From the NCBI RefSeq assembly GCF_003841505.1, contig NZ_REGA01000001.1, forward strand, positions 310,001 to 374,000: DNA of 64,000 bases, written 5' to 3'. This document shows, piece by piece, positions 43,413-52,195 of the stretch. The notes under the pieces are model-generated. The model searched no databases and had not been told where the DNA came from. It was given only the letters and a program-made list of their open reading frames with translations. Source of the stretch: Natrarchaeobius chitinivorans (GTDB taxonomy: Archaea > Halobacteriota > Halobacteria > Halobacteriales > Natrialbaceae). A program made the translations under genes and the position numbers. Within the stretch, counting starts at the first letter, position 1. The number at the start of each line of letters is the position of its first letter.

Positions 43413-44368
43413 CCTCCCCCCGTCCTGACCCGATCTTCGCCCGTCGAAACGGCGTCCTTGCCCGTCACAGCGGATTCCTCGTCGACTGTGGCGTCGTCAC
43501 CGTAGTAGTGTTTGAAGATGTCGTCCAACTGCGGTTCCCCGATTTCGACGTCGACGACGTCGAACCCGACGAGGTACTCGAGCAGCGTCTTCGCCTCCCC
43601 CGTGTACGTAAACTGAACCGTGGCGTCGGTCACCTCGAGGTCGATCATCTCGTCGGTGCGAAACCGCTCTTCGTCGACCGGTTCAGCCAGGTGAACCCAC
43701 ACCCGCTTTCCGCTCCGGCCGAGCAGGGTTTCGATCTCCTCTAGGGCGACGAGTTCGCCGTCCCGGATAATCCCCACTCGATCGCAGACGCGCTGGACTT
43801 CACTGAGGACGTGTGAGGAGAGGAAGATCGTCTTCCCGGCGTCGCGCTCTTTCTCGAGGAACAGGTGGAGTCGATCCTGTTTCAGCGGATCCAGTCCGGA
43901 CGTCGGTTCGTCCATGATGACCAGCTGTGGGTCGTGCATGAACGCCTGAACGATCCCCAGCATTCGTCGGTTTCCCGACGAGTACGTCTCGATCGGTTTG
44001 TCGAGCGGCGGACGAAACAGCTCCAGTAACTCTTCGCGCCGTTCGTCTCCGCGCATCCGGGCGAAGTGATCGAGAACCCGTCGACCGGTCAGTCGCTCTT
44101 CGAACCCGAGCGTATCCGGCAGGTATCCCACGTCGGATTTGACCTCGGTGAGCGCGCGGCGGTCGCGAATATCCGCACCGAGCACCTCGGCAGTTCCGGA
44201 CGTCGGCTTGATCAGACCGAGCAAGAGACGTATCGTCGTCGTCTTTCCAGCGCCGTTCGGGCCGAGATACCCGAATATTTCGCCGGCTTCGACGTCGAAC
44301 GTGACGTGATCGTTCGCGGCGACATCCCCGTATCGCTTGGTGAGATCGTCGATACGGATGACTGGCAT
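43409..44368 (-). CDS. ABC-2 type transporter ATP-binding protein
   Basis: A 319-residue ATPase with Walker A GPNGAGKTTTIRLLLG near residue 36, signature YSSGNRRMLGIVQAF near 130, Walker B LVIMDEPTSGLDPL near 152 and the switch His in LSSHVLSE near 184. The LSGGQ signature is replaced by YSSGN, typical of this multidrug/NosF-like group. The C-terminal 90 residues form an accessory domain. It heads the operon with two permeases. Confidence 0.92.
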   Translation of the reverse strand: MPVIRIDDLTKRYGDVAANDHVTFDVEAGEIFGYLGPNGAGKTTTIRLLLGLIKPTSGTAEVLGADIRDRRALTEVKSDVGYLPDTLGFEERLTGRRVLDHFARMRGDERREELLELFRPPLDKPIETYSSGNRRMLGIVQAFMHDPQLVIMDEPTSGLDPLKQDRLHLFLEKERDAGKTIFLSSHVLSEVQRVCDRVGIIRDGELVALEEIETLLGRSGKRVWVHLAEPVDEERFRTDEMIDLEVTDATVQFTYTGEAKTLLEYLVGFDVVDVEIGEPQLDDIFKHYYGDDATVDEESAVTGKDAVSTGEDRVRTGGG

Positions 44369-44574
44369 GGGTGTAGTACGATAAACCGTTACTTCAAACG
44401 TGTGCCCGGCGATTCGATGCGCCAGTGCAGACGCTCGAACGGCGCCCGGGCACTCGTCTCTCGTCCGCCGATCTTCACCGGGACGAGACTCTCTCTCGCA
44501 CCTGGAAAAACGTTCATCCCTCCGTCACTTGTAGCGTCTCGAAGCGGACGATCGTCCGTACTGAAGGGGTGTCA

Positions 44575-46260
44575 ATGAGCGAACCACCACAGCGCGAACG
44601 ACGACGCATCGACCCCGAGTACGACCACCGACGGGACGACGGCGTCGACGAAGCGAAACTCGAGGCGCTCCTCGAGGGATACGTGATCGACCGGGACGAC
44701 CACGAGAACGCACCGGCGTTCGTGATCCGCCCGGACGAGGTCCAGGACGTTCTGGAGTTGCTTCGGGACGATGCGGGATTCGACCACCTCTCGTGTATTA
44801 CGCCCCAGGAGTACGAAGACCGCTACGAGTCGATCCTCCACCTGACGAAGTTCGATCGGCGCACGCACGAGGTGTCGCTCGTCGTTCAGCTTCCGAAAGA
44901 CGATCCGGTCTGTCAAACCGCCGAACCGGTGTTTCGGACGGCCGACTGGCACGAACGCGAGGCGTACGACCTCGTGGGTATCGAGTACGAAGGTCATCCG
45001 GATCCGCGCCGGATTCTCCTCCCGGAGTCGTGGCAGGGCCACCCCCTCTCGCTGGGGTACGATCAGGATAAACCGCAGGTGGTCCGGTACGCCGAGCACG
45101 CGAATCCGCTTCAGGACGACCGTCACGACGCCGAATCCGAGACGATGTTGCTCAACATCGGTCCACACCACCCCGCCACGCACGGCGTGCTCCACCTCAA
45201 GGCGACGCTGGACGGTGAAACCGTCGCGGACGTAGACCCGGACATCGGCTACCTCCACCGCTGTGAGGAGCAGATGTGCCAGCAGGGTACCTATCGCCAC
45301 CAGATCATTCCCTACTCCAACCGATGGGATTACACGGCGAACCTGCCGAACGAGTGGGCGGTTGCCCGCGCCATCGAGGATATCGCCGACATCGAGGTTC
45401 CCGAGTACGCCCAGATCCTCCGGACGATGGCGACCGAACTCGGCCGAATGCTCGGGCACTTCCTCGCGCTCGGCACGTTCGCACTCGACGTCTACGGCGA
45501 GTTTACCGCGACGTTCCAGTACGCGTTTCGCGACCGGGAAGTGATTCAGGACATTCTCGAGGACCTGACGGGCCAGCGGATGATGTTCTACTACTTCCGA
45601 CTCGGCGGGGTTTGCTGGGACCTCCCGCAACCGCGCGAGGAATTCATCGAGAAGTGTCGGGACTTTCTGGACGAACTCCCGGCGAAGATCGACGAGTACA
45701 ACGACCTCATCGTCGGCAACGAGATCTTCCGGATGCGGACCGTCGACACCGGAGTTCTCGAGCCGGAGGTCGCAAAGTCCTACGGCTGTACCGGTCCGGT
45801 CGCGCGCGGCTCGGGCGTCGACTACGACCTCCGGCGCGACGATCCCTACGGCTACTACGAACACCTTGACTGGGACGTCATCACACGCGACGGCTGTGAC
45901 AACCACTCGCGGGTTCTGGTCCGGATGGAAGAGGTCGAAGAGTCAGCCAAGATCGTCCAGCAGTGCCTCGACCTGATCGAGGAGTGGCCCGAGGACGAGC
46001 GGACGGTCCAGAGCAACGTCCCGCGAACGCTAAAGCCGGACGCGGACGTCGAAACCTACCGCGCAGTCGAGTCCGCCAAGGGCGAACTCGGCATCTACGT
46101 TCGCTCGGACGGCACGAACTCGCCGGCCCGGTTCAAGATCCGTAGCCCGTGTTTCCACAACCTCTCGGCGCTCCCCGAGATGGCCGAGGGGGAGTACGTC
46201 CCCGACCTGATCGCCTCGCTGGGCAGTCTGGACATCGTCCTCGGAAGCGTCGATCGGTAG
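44575..46260 (+). CDS. nuoCD: NADH-quinone oxidoreductase subunit C/D fusion, free-standing copy
   Basis: The 561-residue product fuses NuoC (residues 20-175: AEPVFRTADWHEREAYDLVG then HPDPRRILLPESWQGHP) to NuoD (180-561: NIGPHHPATHGVLHLKA, DIGYLHRCEEQMCQQ and a C-terminal FKIRSPCFHN). These are the quinone-end subunits of complex I-like enzymes. No nuoA, B, H or I gene adjoins it, unlike the usual haloarchaeal operon. It follows a short promoter region after the divergent ABC operon. Its assembly with complex I is inferred. Confidence 0.9.
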   Translation: MSEPPQRERRRIDPEYDHRRDDGVDEAKLEALLEGYVIDRDDHENAPAFVIRPDEVQDVLELLRDDAGFDHLSCITPQEYEDRYESILHLTKFDRRTHEVSLVVQLPKDDPVCQTAEPVFRTADWHEREAYDLVGIEYEGHPDPRRILLPESWQGHPLSLGYDQDKPQVVRYAEHANPLQDDRHDAESETMLLNIGPHHPATHGVLHLKATLDGETVADVDPDIGYLHRCEEQMCQQGTYRHQIIPYSNRWDYTANLPNEWAVARAIEDIADIEVPEYAQILRTMATELGRMLGHFLALGTFALDVYGEFTATFQYAFRDREVIQDILEDLTGQRMMFYYFRLGGVCWDLPQPREEFIEKCRDFLDELPAKIDEYNDLIVGNEIFRMRTVDTGVLEPEVAKSYGCTGPVARGSGVDYDLRRDDPYGYYEHLDWDVITRDGCDNHSRVLVRMEEVEESAKIVQQCLDLIEEWPEDERTVQSNVPRTLKPDADVETYRAVESAKGELGIYVRSDGTNSPARFKIRSPCFHNLSALPEMAEGEYVPDLIASLGSLDIVLGSVDR

Positions 46261-46455
46261 GATTCGAACGCGTCTCTCGAAACGGTTTCGTCGGCGACAT
46301 TTCCAGGCAGGACCGTCGTCGAGACCGGCGGTCGAGATGGCTGCCGCCGAGAGTGCGATCAGAGGGGTGACTGTGAGCGTCGCACTGTTCGTCCGGTCGG
46401 CGTGTCTCGCCCGGGAGGAAAAACACGTATGGTCCACGGGTGAGTCAGAACACCT

Positions 46456-47517
46456 ATGTTCGAGAAATCGACGTGGATTCGTCTGCCGCGAAACGTCGTC
46501 GTCGGCCACGGCGTTCGGTCGGCAGTCGTCGACGTCGTCGACGATATCCACCTGCACGGACGGCCGTTGCTCGTGACGAGTCCGACGCCGCGGGCGGTCG
46601 TCACGGATTCCATCGCAGCCGACTTCGAGGATTCGGGAGTCGATCCCGCCGTCGTGACGATCGAATCGGCGACGTTCGACGCCGTCGAGAGCGTGATCGA
46701 AACCGCCGACGACGAGGACGTCTCCTACCTCGTTGGCGTCGGCGGCGGAAAGGCGATCGACATCGCGAAGATGGCCAGCGAACACCTCGAGATGGGCTTT
46801 CTCTCTGTCCCGACCGCGGCGAGTCACGACGGAATCGTCAGCAATCGGGGCTCCGTTCCCGACGGCGACACTCGCCACAGCGTGGCCGCCGAACCGCCGC
46901 TGGGCGTCGTTGCGGATACGGAGATTCTGGCCGACGCGCCCTGGGAGTTGACGACAGCCGGCTGTGCCGACATCATCTCGAACTACACGGCCGTGATGGA
47001 CTGGCGGCTCGCGAAACGGCTCAAGGACGTCGAGTACTCCGAGTACGCCGCCGCACTTTCGGAGATGACCGCCGAAATCCTCGTGGACAACGCCGACCTC
47101 GTCCGCCCCGGTCTCGAGGAGTCGGCGTGGATCGTCACCAAAGCCCTGGTTTCCTCGGGGGTCGCGATGAGCATCGCCGGCTCCTCGCGTCCCGCAAGCG
47201 GCGCGGAACACCTCTTCTCTCACCAGCTCGATCGACTCGCCCCGGACGCGGCGTTGCACGGCCACCAGGTCGGCGTCGGATCGATCATGACCGCCTACCT
47301 CCACGGCGGCGAACGCGGCTTCTGGCGGGACATCCGCGACGCCCTCGACAGCATCGACGCCCCGACGACCGCCGCGGAACTCGGGATCGACGACGAAACC
47401 GTTATCGAGGCGCTGACGACCTGTCACGAGATCCGGGACCGCTACACGATCCTCGGTGACGGAATGAACGAACGCGCGGCTCGAGACGTCGCGACGAAGA
47501 CCGGCGTCATCGGCTGA
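46456..47517 (+). CDS. egsA: sn-Glycerol-1-phosphate dehydrogenase
   Basis: A 353-residue archaeal enzyme making the sn-glycerol-1-phosphate backbone of ether lipids. It has VGVGGGKAIDIAKMAS (near residue 92), FLSVPTAASHDGIVSNRGS (near 116), the Zn ligands including Asp in GCADIISNYTAVMDW (near 170) and His in AEHLFSHQLD (near 247) and ALHGHQVGVGS (near 266). This is a marker of archaea and essential for membrane lipid synthesis. A 28-bp duplication spans its stop codon. Confidence 0.95.
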   Translation: MFEKSTWIRLPRNVVVGHGVRSAVVDVVDDIHLHGRPLLVTSPTPRAVVTDSIAADFEDSGVDPAVVTIESATFDAVESVIETADDEDVSYLVGVGGGKAIDIAKMASEHLEMGFLSVPTAASHDGIVSNRGSVPDGDTRHSVAAEPPLGVVADTEILADAPWELTTAGCADIISNYTAVMDWRLAKRLKDVEYSEYAAALSEMTAEILVDNADLVRPGLEESAWIVTKALVSSGVAMSIAGSSRPASGAEHLFSHQLDRLAPDAALHGHQVGVGSIMTAYLHGGERGFWRDIRDALDSIDAPTTAAELGIDDETVIEALTTCHEIRDRYTILGDGMNERAARDVATKTGVIG

Positions 47518-47557
47518 CCCGGACCGGGTCGGCGTCATCGGCTAATCCGGACCGGAT
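47502..47557. repeat. 28-bp tandem duplication over the egsA stop codon
   Basis: The unit starting CGGCGTCATCGGCT occurs at 47502-47529, where it contains the TGA of egsA, and again at 47530-47557 with a few changes. Confidence 0.8.
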
Positions 47558-47559
47558 AG

Positions 47560-48585
47560 TCACCCGCCTCGATCCAGCGCCCGTCGAGTCCCCGCGACGG
47601 AGACGGCGGCTGCACAGCCGGCGATCGCGAGGTGCGTCCAGTAGGTCGTAAGCCGGTAAAGGATCGCCGCGGCCGTCGCGACGCCGGCGGAGACGCCAGC
47701 CGTCGCGACGAGTAGGCTCGCGAGGACGACCTCGATCCCGCCGCTTCCGCCGGGGAGGGGGACGACGCCGCCGAACGACGCGAGCGGCGCGCAGACGAAC
47801 GCCAGTGCGAGGGGGACGTCGACCCCGAGTGCGAGCAGACTGACGTAAAGCGGGAGCGCGTTGAACATCCAGCCGATCGTCGTGATCGCCAACGCGATCG
47901 AAAGCGTTCGCCGGGACGCCTGAATCGTCTCGAGCGTTCGGAAGAAACCGTCGATACGGCCGGTGAGGACGCCTCGAGTACCGTCGATCCGCGGGAGTTT
48001 GCCGGCCGCGGATTCGAGGTACGCGGCGACCCGGATCGACGCGGATCGTGCGACCCCGCGATGGAAGACGATCGCGACCACGCTTGCCGCCACGAGTCCG
48101 CCGCCGCCAGCGATCGCGACGCTGCCCGAGACGGTGTCAAGCGTCCGTCCGGTCAGCGCGACGTAGCTCACGAAGCCGACGACGGCGACGATCAGACTTC
48201 CGATCAGGTTGAACCCCTCCGTCGCGGCGACCGCCGCCAGATTGTCCTCGAACTCCGATTCGGAGTTCCTCGAGAGCAGATACGCCGTGATCGGCGTTCC
48301 CGTCGACCGCCCCCAGGGAAGGGCGCTCCTGGCGAAGTACCCCGAAAGGAACGCCGAGACGAACGCGACGCCGCGAGCGCCACCGTCGACCGGCTCGAGC
48401 AACTGTCGCATGAGCACTCCGCGAAGAGCGAGCATCACGAGTCCGAGACCGACCGCGACGGCGAGCGCGACCGGGTTTGCCGCGCGAACGTTCTGGAGAA
48501 CCTCGTTCCAGCCGACGCTGAAGGCGAGCAAGGCGACGACTGCGACCGCGACCGCGAGCCCTCCGACGGCTCGTCGCCAGCGCAT
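47560..48585 (-). CDS. Flippase-like UPF0104/LPG synthase-domain membrane protein
   Basis: A 341-residue membrane protein with about eight hydrophobic segments. It matches the flippase-like domain of lysylphosphatidylglycerol synthases: FARSALPWGRSTGTPITAYL near residue 84 and FGGVVPLPGGSGGIEVVLASL near 264 are the two typical signatures. Members may flip lipids or lipid-linked sugars. The ATG at 48583-48585 gives MRWRRAVGGLAVA. It converges on egsA. Confidence 0.85.
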   Translation of the reverse strand: MRWRRAVGGLAVAVAVVALLAFSVGWNEVLQNVRAANPVALAVAVGLGLVMLALRGVLMRQLLEPVDGGARGVAFVSAFLSGYFARSALPWGRSTGTPITAYLLSRNSESEFEDNLAAVAATEGFNLIGSLIVAVVGFVSYVALTGRTLDTVSGSVAIAGGGGLVAASVVAIVFHRGVARSASIRVAAYLESAAGKLPRIDGTRGVLTGRIDGFFRTLETIQASRRTLSIALAITTIGWMFNALPLYVSLLALGVDVPLALAFVCAPLASFGGVVPLPGGSGGIEVVLASLLVATAGVSAGVATAAAILYRLTTYWTHLAIAGCAAAVSVAGTRRALDRGG

Positions 48586-48610
48586 ACTGACCGGTAAGAC
48601 AATCACCGGG

Positions 48611-50425
48611 TTAAACGTGTTCGTCGAGGAACGCAGCGATCGCGGAGTAGGCTTCGATCCGGTTCTCGAGTTTCGAGAAGCCGTGACCCTCGTCCTCGAA
48701 GATCAACTTCTGGACCGAAACGCCCTGTTCCGCCGCGTGATCCGCGATCTGTTCGGCCTCGCCGACTGGAACCCGCGGGTCGTTCTCGCCGTGAAGGACG
48801 AAAAGCGGCGCGTCGATGGTCTCGATGTTGTTCGTCGGGGAGATCTCTTCGAGGAACTCCCGGTCGTCCTCGAGGCTGCCGTACTCCGCCTCGCGCAACT
48901 CGCGTCGCCAGTCGCCGGTGTTCTCGAGGAAAGTGACGAAGTTCGCGATCCCGACCACGTCGATGCCGGCGGCCCACAGGTCCGGGTACTCGGTGAGCGC
49001 GGCGAGTACCATAAATCCGCCGTACGAACCGCCCTTGGCGGCGATACGGTCCGGGTCGACGGCCGGATGGTCCCGAAGCCACTCAACGCACGCCTCGATA
49101 TCGGCGACCGAGTCCATCCGCTTTTCGACGTCGTCCAGAGCGGCGTACTCGCTGCCATACCCCGCTGAACCACGGACGTTCGGTTCGAAGTACGCGTACC
49201 CCCGATCGAGGAAGTACTGTTTGACGCTCGAGAACGATGGCCTGCGCTGGCTCTCCGGACCGCCGTGGATGTCGACGATCACCGGCGTCTCGCCTTCCTC
49301 GACGTCGTCAGGGAACGTAACGAATCCGGGAATCTCGAGCCCGTCGAAGCTCTCGACGTGGACCAGTTCGGACTCGTCGAACGTCTCCCGGGGAATGCCC
49401 GCCGTCGGCGCGGCGGTCCACCGCTCGGTCTCGCCCGTTTCCACGTCCATGACGAAGACGTTCGTGTTGACCGTGTCGCCGCTGGTCGACAGCGCGAACC
49501 GTTCGGCGTCGGGACCGAAACTCACGCCGCCGGCGACGCCGCCCGGCAGGTCCGGCTCGGGAAACGTCTCGAACTCGGTCGGCTCCTCCCCGTCGAACTC
49601 GCCGACGGCCAACTCGGTGTACCCCTCGACGTTTCGCGAGTAGACGAACCGGCCGGTTTCGTCGTCCAGCGCGATTCCATCGACGTTCCACCCCGACCCG
49701 TCCACGACGGTCTCGAGTTCGCCGGTCTCGAGGTCGAGATAGGCGAGATAGAGCGTGTCAGCCTCCCCCTCGTCGGTGATCAGGTAGACGCCCTCGCCGT
49801 CCGGTGCCCAGCTCGCGCTCTGATATCGGACGTCGCCCTCGTGTGGCGTGAGGTGGTCCATCTCTCCGGACTCGAGGTCGAGAACGGACAGGTCCTGATC
49901 GAAGTTCGAGTACGCCTGCGAGACGAGCAGCCGCGAGTCGTCGGGGCTCCACCCCGACAGCGAGAGCCAGCCGTCGCCCTCGTACACCAGGCGGGCGTCG
50001 TCGCCGGTTTCGTCGCGGTGCTGGACGTAAACGTCGAAAACTGCCTCCTCGCGCCGGTTCGACGTGAACGCGAATCGATCGCCGTCGTGACTGAAGCCGC
50101 CCCACCGGTGTTTGGCGTCGGGCATCGCGGTCAGATTCTCGATCGAACCCGTTTCGGCGTCCAGTCTGAACAGTTGTGCCCGTTCGTTTCCGCCCTCGTC
50201 CATACCGAAGATCAACTCCGGCCGTTCGGGTGACCACGAGGCGAACGTCACCCGTTCGTCGAAGAACGTCCGTTGTTCGGGCCACTCCCGGGGCGCCTCG
50301 AGCGTCCAGATCTGTGACGTTCCGGTCGTATCCATCAGAAACGAGAGCCGTTCCCCCTCGGGACCGAACGACACGCCGTACGCGCTTCGAACGTTGAGAT
50401 AGCGTTCGATATCGTAGCTGGCCAT
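48611..50425 (-). CDS. S9 family prolyl-oligopeptidase-like serine peptidase
   Basis: A 604-residue protein with an N-terminal beta-propeller (residues 10-340, repeated WSPDDSRL and WAPDGEGV blades) and a C-terminal alpha/beta hydrolase. The nucleophile Ser is in AAKGGSYGGFMVLA, Asp in LHGENDPRVPVGEAE and His in EDEGHGFSKLENR. It should cleave short peptides and has no signal peptide. The ATG at 50423-50425 begins MASYDIERYLNV, the usual start. Confidence 0.93.
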   Translation of the reverse strand: MASYDIERYLNVRSAYGVSFGPEGERLSFLMDTTGTSQIWTLEAPREWPEQRTFFDERVTFASWSPERPELIFGMDEGGNERAQLFRLDAETGSIENLTAMPDAKHRWGGFSHDGDRFAFTSNRREEAVFDVYVQHRDETGDDARLVYEGDGWLSLSGWSPDDSRLLVSQAYSNFDQDLSVLDLESGEMDHLTPHEGDVRYQSASWAPDGEGVYLITDEGEADTLYLAYLDLETGELETVVDGSGWNVDGIALDDETGRFVYSRNVEGYTELAVGEFDGEEPTEFETFPEPDLPGGVAGGVSFGPDAERFALSTSGDTVNTNVFVMDVETGETERWTAAPTAGIPRETFDESELVHVESFDGLEIPGFVTFPDDVEEGETPVIVDIHGGPESQRRPSFSSVKQYFLDRGYAYFEPNVRGSAGYGSEYAALDDVEKRMDSVADIEACVEWLRDHPAVDPDRIAAKGGSYGGFMVLAALTEYPDLWAAGIDVVGIANFVTFLENTGDWRRELREAEYGSLEDDREFLEEISPTNNIETIDAPLFVLHGENDPRVPVGEAEQIADHAAEQGVSVQKLIFEDEGHGFSKLENRIEAYSAIAAFLDEHV

Positions 50426-51073
50426 GCGGGAGGGCACACGGCCGACGGCGGTAGGCGTTTGGGTTTCGTTTGAATCGATCGAACGGCTGCCGGTCGCCGA
50501 CTACCGTCGACGTTCGTCGAACGGGCGCGTCGTTCGGCCCGTCGAGAATTCGGTGTGATCAGCGATGAATTGCAAGCGACGACAGCGGACGGTGAATGCC
50601 TGGACGACGATGAAGGTATCACAGCGGTCACCCCGGAATACCGGCGTTCTCGACCACATTACCGTTTTTCGGAAGGACAGAATACCGCTCGCGATCGGCC
50701 CAAAGTTCGTGATCGACGGTCGGCGGTGACCCTCGAGAAACTGATGGAGTCTCGTTCGTTTCAAATGAAGAACAGTCGAAGTAATAACCGATGTGAGTCG
50801 ATCGAATCAGCGTGTCGTACGACCGGAGTCAAGCGGCCGGCCAGTCGCCCCTCCTAGCAGTGATTTCCCGGACTAGTCGGGGCAATAACCTGTCGAGAAT
50901 CGATGGTAGTACCGTTACATCGGGCCAACACGACCTTTATTCTCAAAGTTATGGGAGAAATGAACGAAGATATGAAGCCGTGTCTCGAGCGGGATAGACC
51001 GGTATCGACTGGGACTGTGTGGCTGTCATAACAAAGGGGAATGGTCACGTGGAAGTTCTCCGCGGGATGAGCC
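50426..51073. other. Long intergenic region, no gene supported
   Basis: Weak frames occur on both strands (50555-50857 plus, 50501-50764 minus) but lack family character and have a high share of rare-looking codons. A CTTTATTC box near 50932 may be the promoter of the gene at 51074. Confidence 0.45.
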
Positions 51074-51955
51074 ATGAGAGACACCAGATCAGCAGACAGG
51101 GATCGGGGTACAGAGAGCCTAATACCGGGGAAAAAGTGGGTACTTGCACTCGTAACGATCGGCGTGGCATTCGGACTCACGATCTCGGCCACAGGTGCGT
51201 TGGTCGGGGCATCGGAACACCGGACGACGGACCACGACGAGCTCGTCGTGACGACCGACTGCGAGGACAGCACGAATCTCCTCTCGATCGAAAATCCAAA
51301 CGACGTCCCCATCGAGCTCGCGATCAACTGGGCCGGTGATCACTCCTCGCTCGAGATTCACAGCGACGGAACGTTCGAGACCGCGGTACAAACCGATCGT
51401 GTCGTCGAGTTCGACGACACAGACGAGCGAACAGAGACGACCACGTTCAATCTGACGGCGGAACTGCCGGCTAACGAGAACGTGACGATCGGCGGGCTCA
51501 CGGACGGAACGTACGAACTCACCGCCACGGGAGACGGTGAGGACGTCTCGATCGATCACACCGAGGTGACCCTCGAGTGTGGCGATGAGTCGGAAGACGT
51601 CGTGCTCACCCTCGGTATCGCCGACGACGTCGTCCACGACGACAAAACCGACGAGAAAGTTGTGACCACGGTCATCTCACTCGAACTCGAGACCGACGAA
51701 AAAGTCGTGGATGGTGAAAAGAAAGTGGATAGAGACGACGAGAAAACTATTCTCGATAAGCTACCCGGGAAAGCGCTCGTGAATCAACCGCTCGATCCCG
51801 AAAAACCAGAGAAGTACGAGAAAGACGAACCTGACGAAAAACCAGAGAAGCACGAGAAAGACGAACCTGACGAGAAGATCATTATCGACAAACTCCCGGG
51901 GGACGCACTCGTGAATCAACCGTCCGATCCTGATAAACCGGAAAAGCACGACTAG
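51074..51955 (+). CDS. Exported protein with lysine-rich duplicated C-terminus
   Basis: A 293-residue product. An N-terminal hydrophobic segment (residues 21-45) is a signal or anchor, followed by a beta-rich domain (residues 50-190) with a Cys in VVTTDCED and another in TLECGDES. The C-terminal 80 residues consist of two copies of a unit around DKLPGxALVNQPxDPxKPEK joined by EKDEPDEKPEK. Such a run of Lys and Pro is out of line with the acidic haloarchaeal proteome. I do not recognise the family; the domain could be a cell-surface adhesin or spacer. Confidence 0.7.
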   Translation: MRDTRSADRDRGTESLIPGKKWVLALVTIGVAFGLTISATGALVGASEHRTTDHDELVVTTDCEDSTNLLSIENPNDVPIELAINWAGDHSSLEIHSDGTFETAVQTDRVVEFDDTDERTETTTFNLTAELPANENVTIGGLTDGTYELTATGDGEDVSIDHTEVTLECGDESEDVVLTLGIADDVVHDDKTDEKVVTTVISLELETDEKVVDGEKKVDRDDEKTILDKLPGKALVNQPLDPEKPEKYEKDEPDEKPEKHEKDEPDEKIIIDKLPGDALVNQPSDPDKPEKHD

Positions 51956-52021
51956 GTGGCAAGATATCGCTCTCGAGAACGTGAACGCGGCTGACGACGG
52001 CTACAAAACGACGAGGATGGA
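51956..52021. other. Short gap before the half element
   Basis: No gene or repeat seen in this 66-bp gap. Confidence 0.3.
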
Positions 52022-52060
52022 ATAGCAACAACCGAAACGAGTTACACACCGTTCGCCGAC
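52022..52060. repeat. Half copy of the palindromic element
   Basis: ATAGCAACAACCGAAACGA followed by GTTACACACCG matches the left half of the 12084 copy with five or so substitutions. The complementary right arm is not found, so the copy is truncated. Confidence 0.6.
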
Positions 52061-52104
52061 CCAACCGGGGCCGGGCCAGGGTTGTCCCGGAAAACAGTCC
52101 GCCT

Positions 52105-52139
52105 CAGCCTCGCTATCCGGTTTTTCTCGGCCGAGGCTG
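52105..52139. terminator. Inverted repeat before the glycosyltransferase promoter
   Basis: CAGCCTCG and CGAGGCTG flank 19 bp that include a TTTTT run. It may be a terminator for the upstream gene or a regulatory hairpin. Confidence 0.35.
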
Positions 52140-52195
52140 GGGTGAACTGACCGAAAGAAGTGACTTTTTATCCCATCGTTGCGTCCCGGTCGCAT

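Noticed and set aside
50555-50857. Small plus frame after the S9 peptidase
   Set aside because: Basic product with no family pattern and no promoter at suitable spacing.
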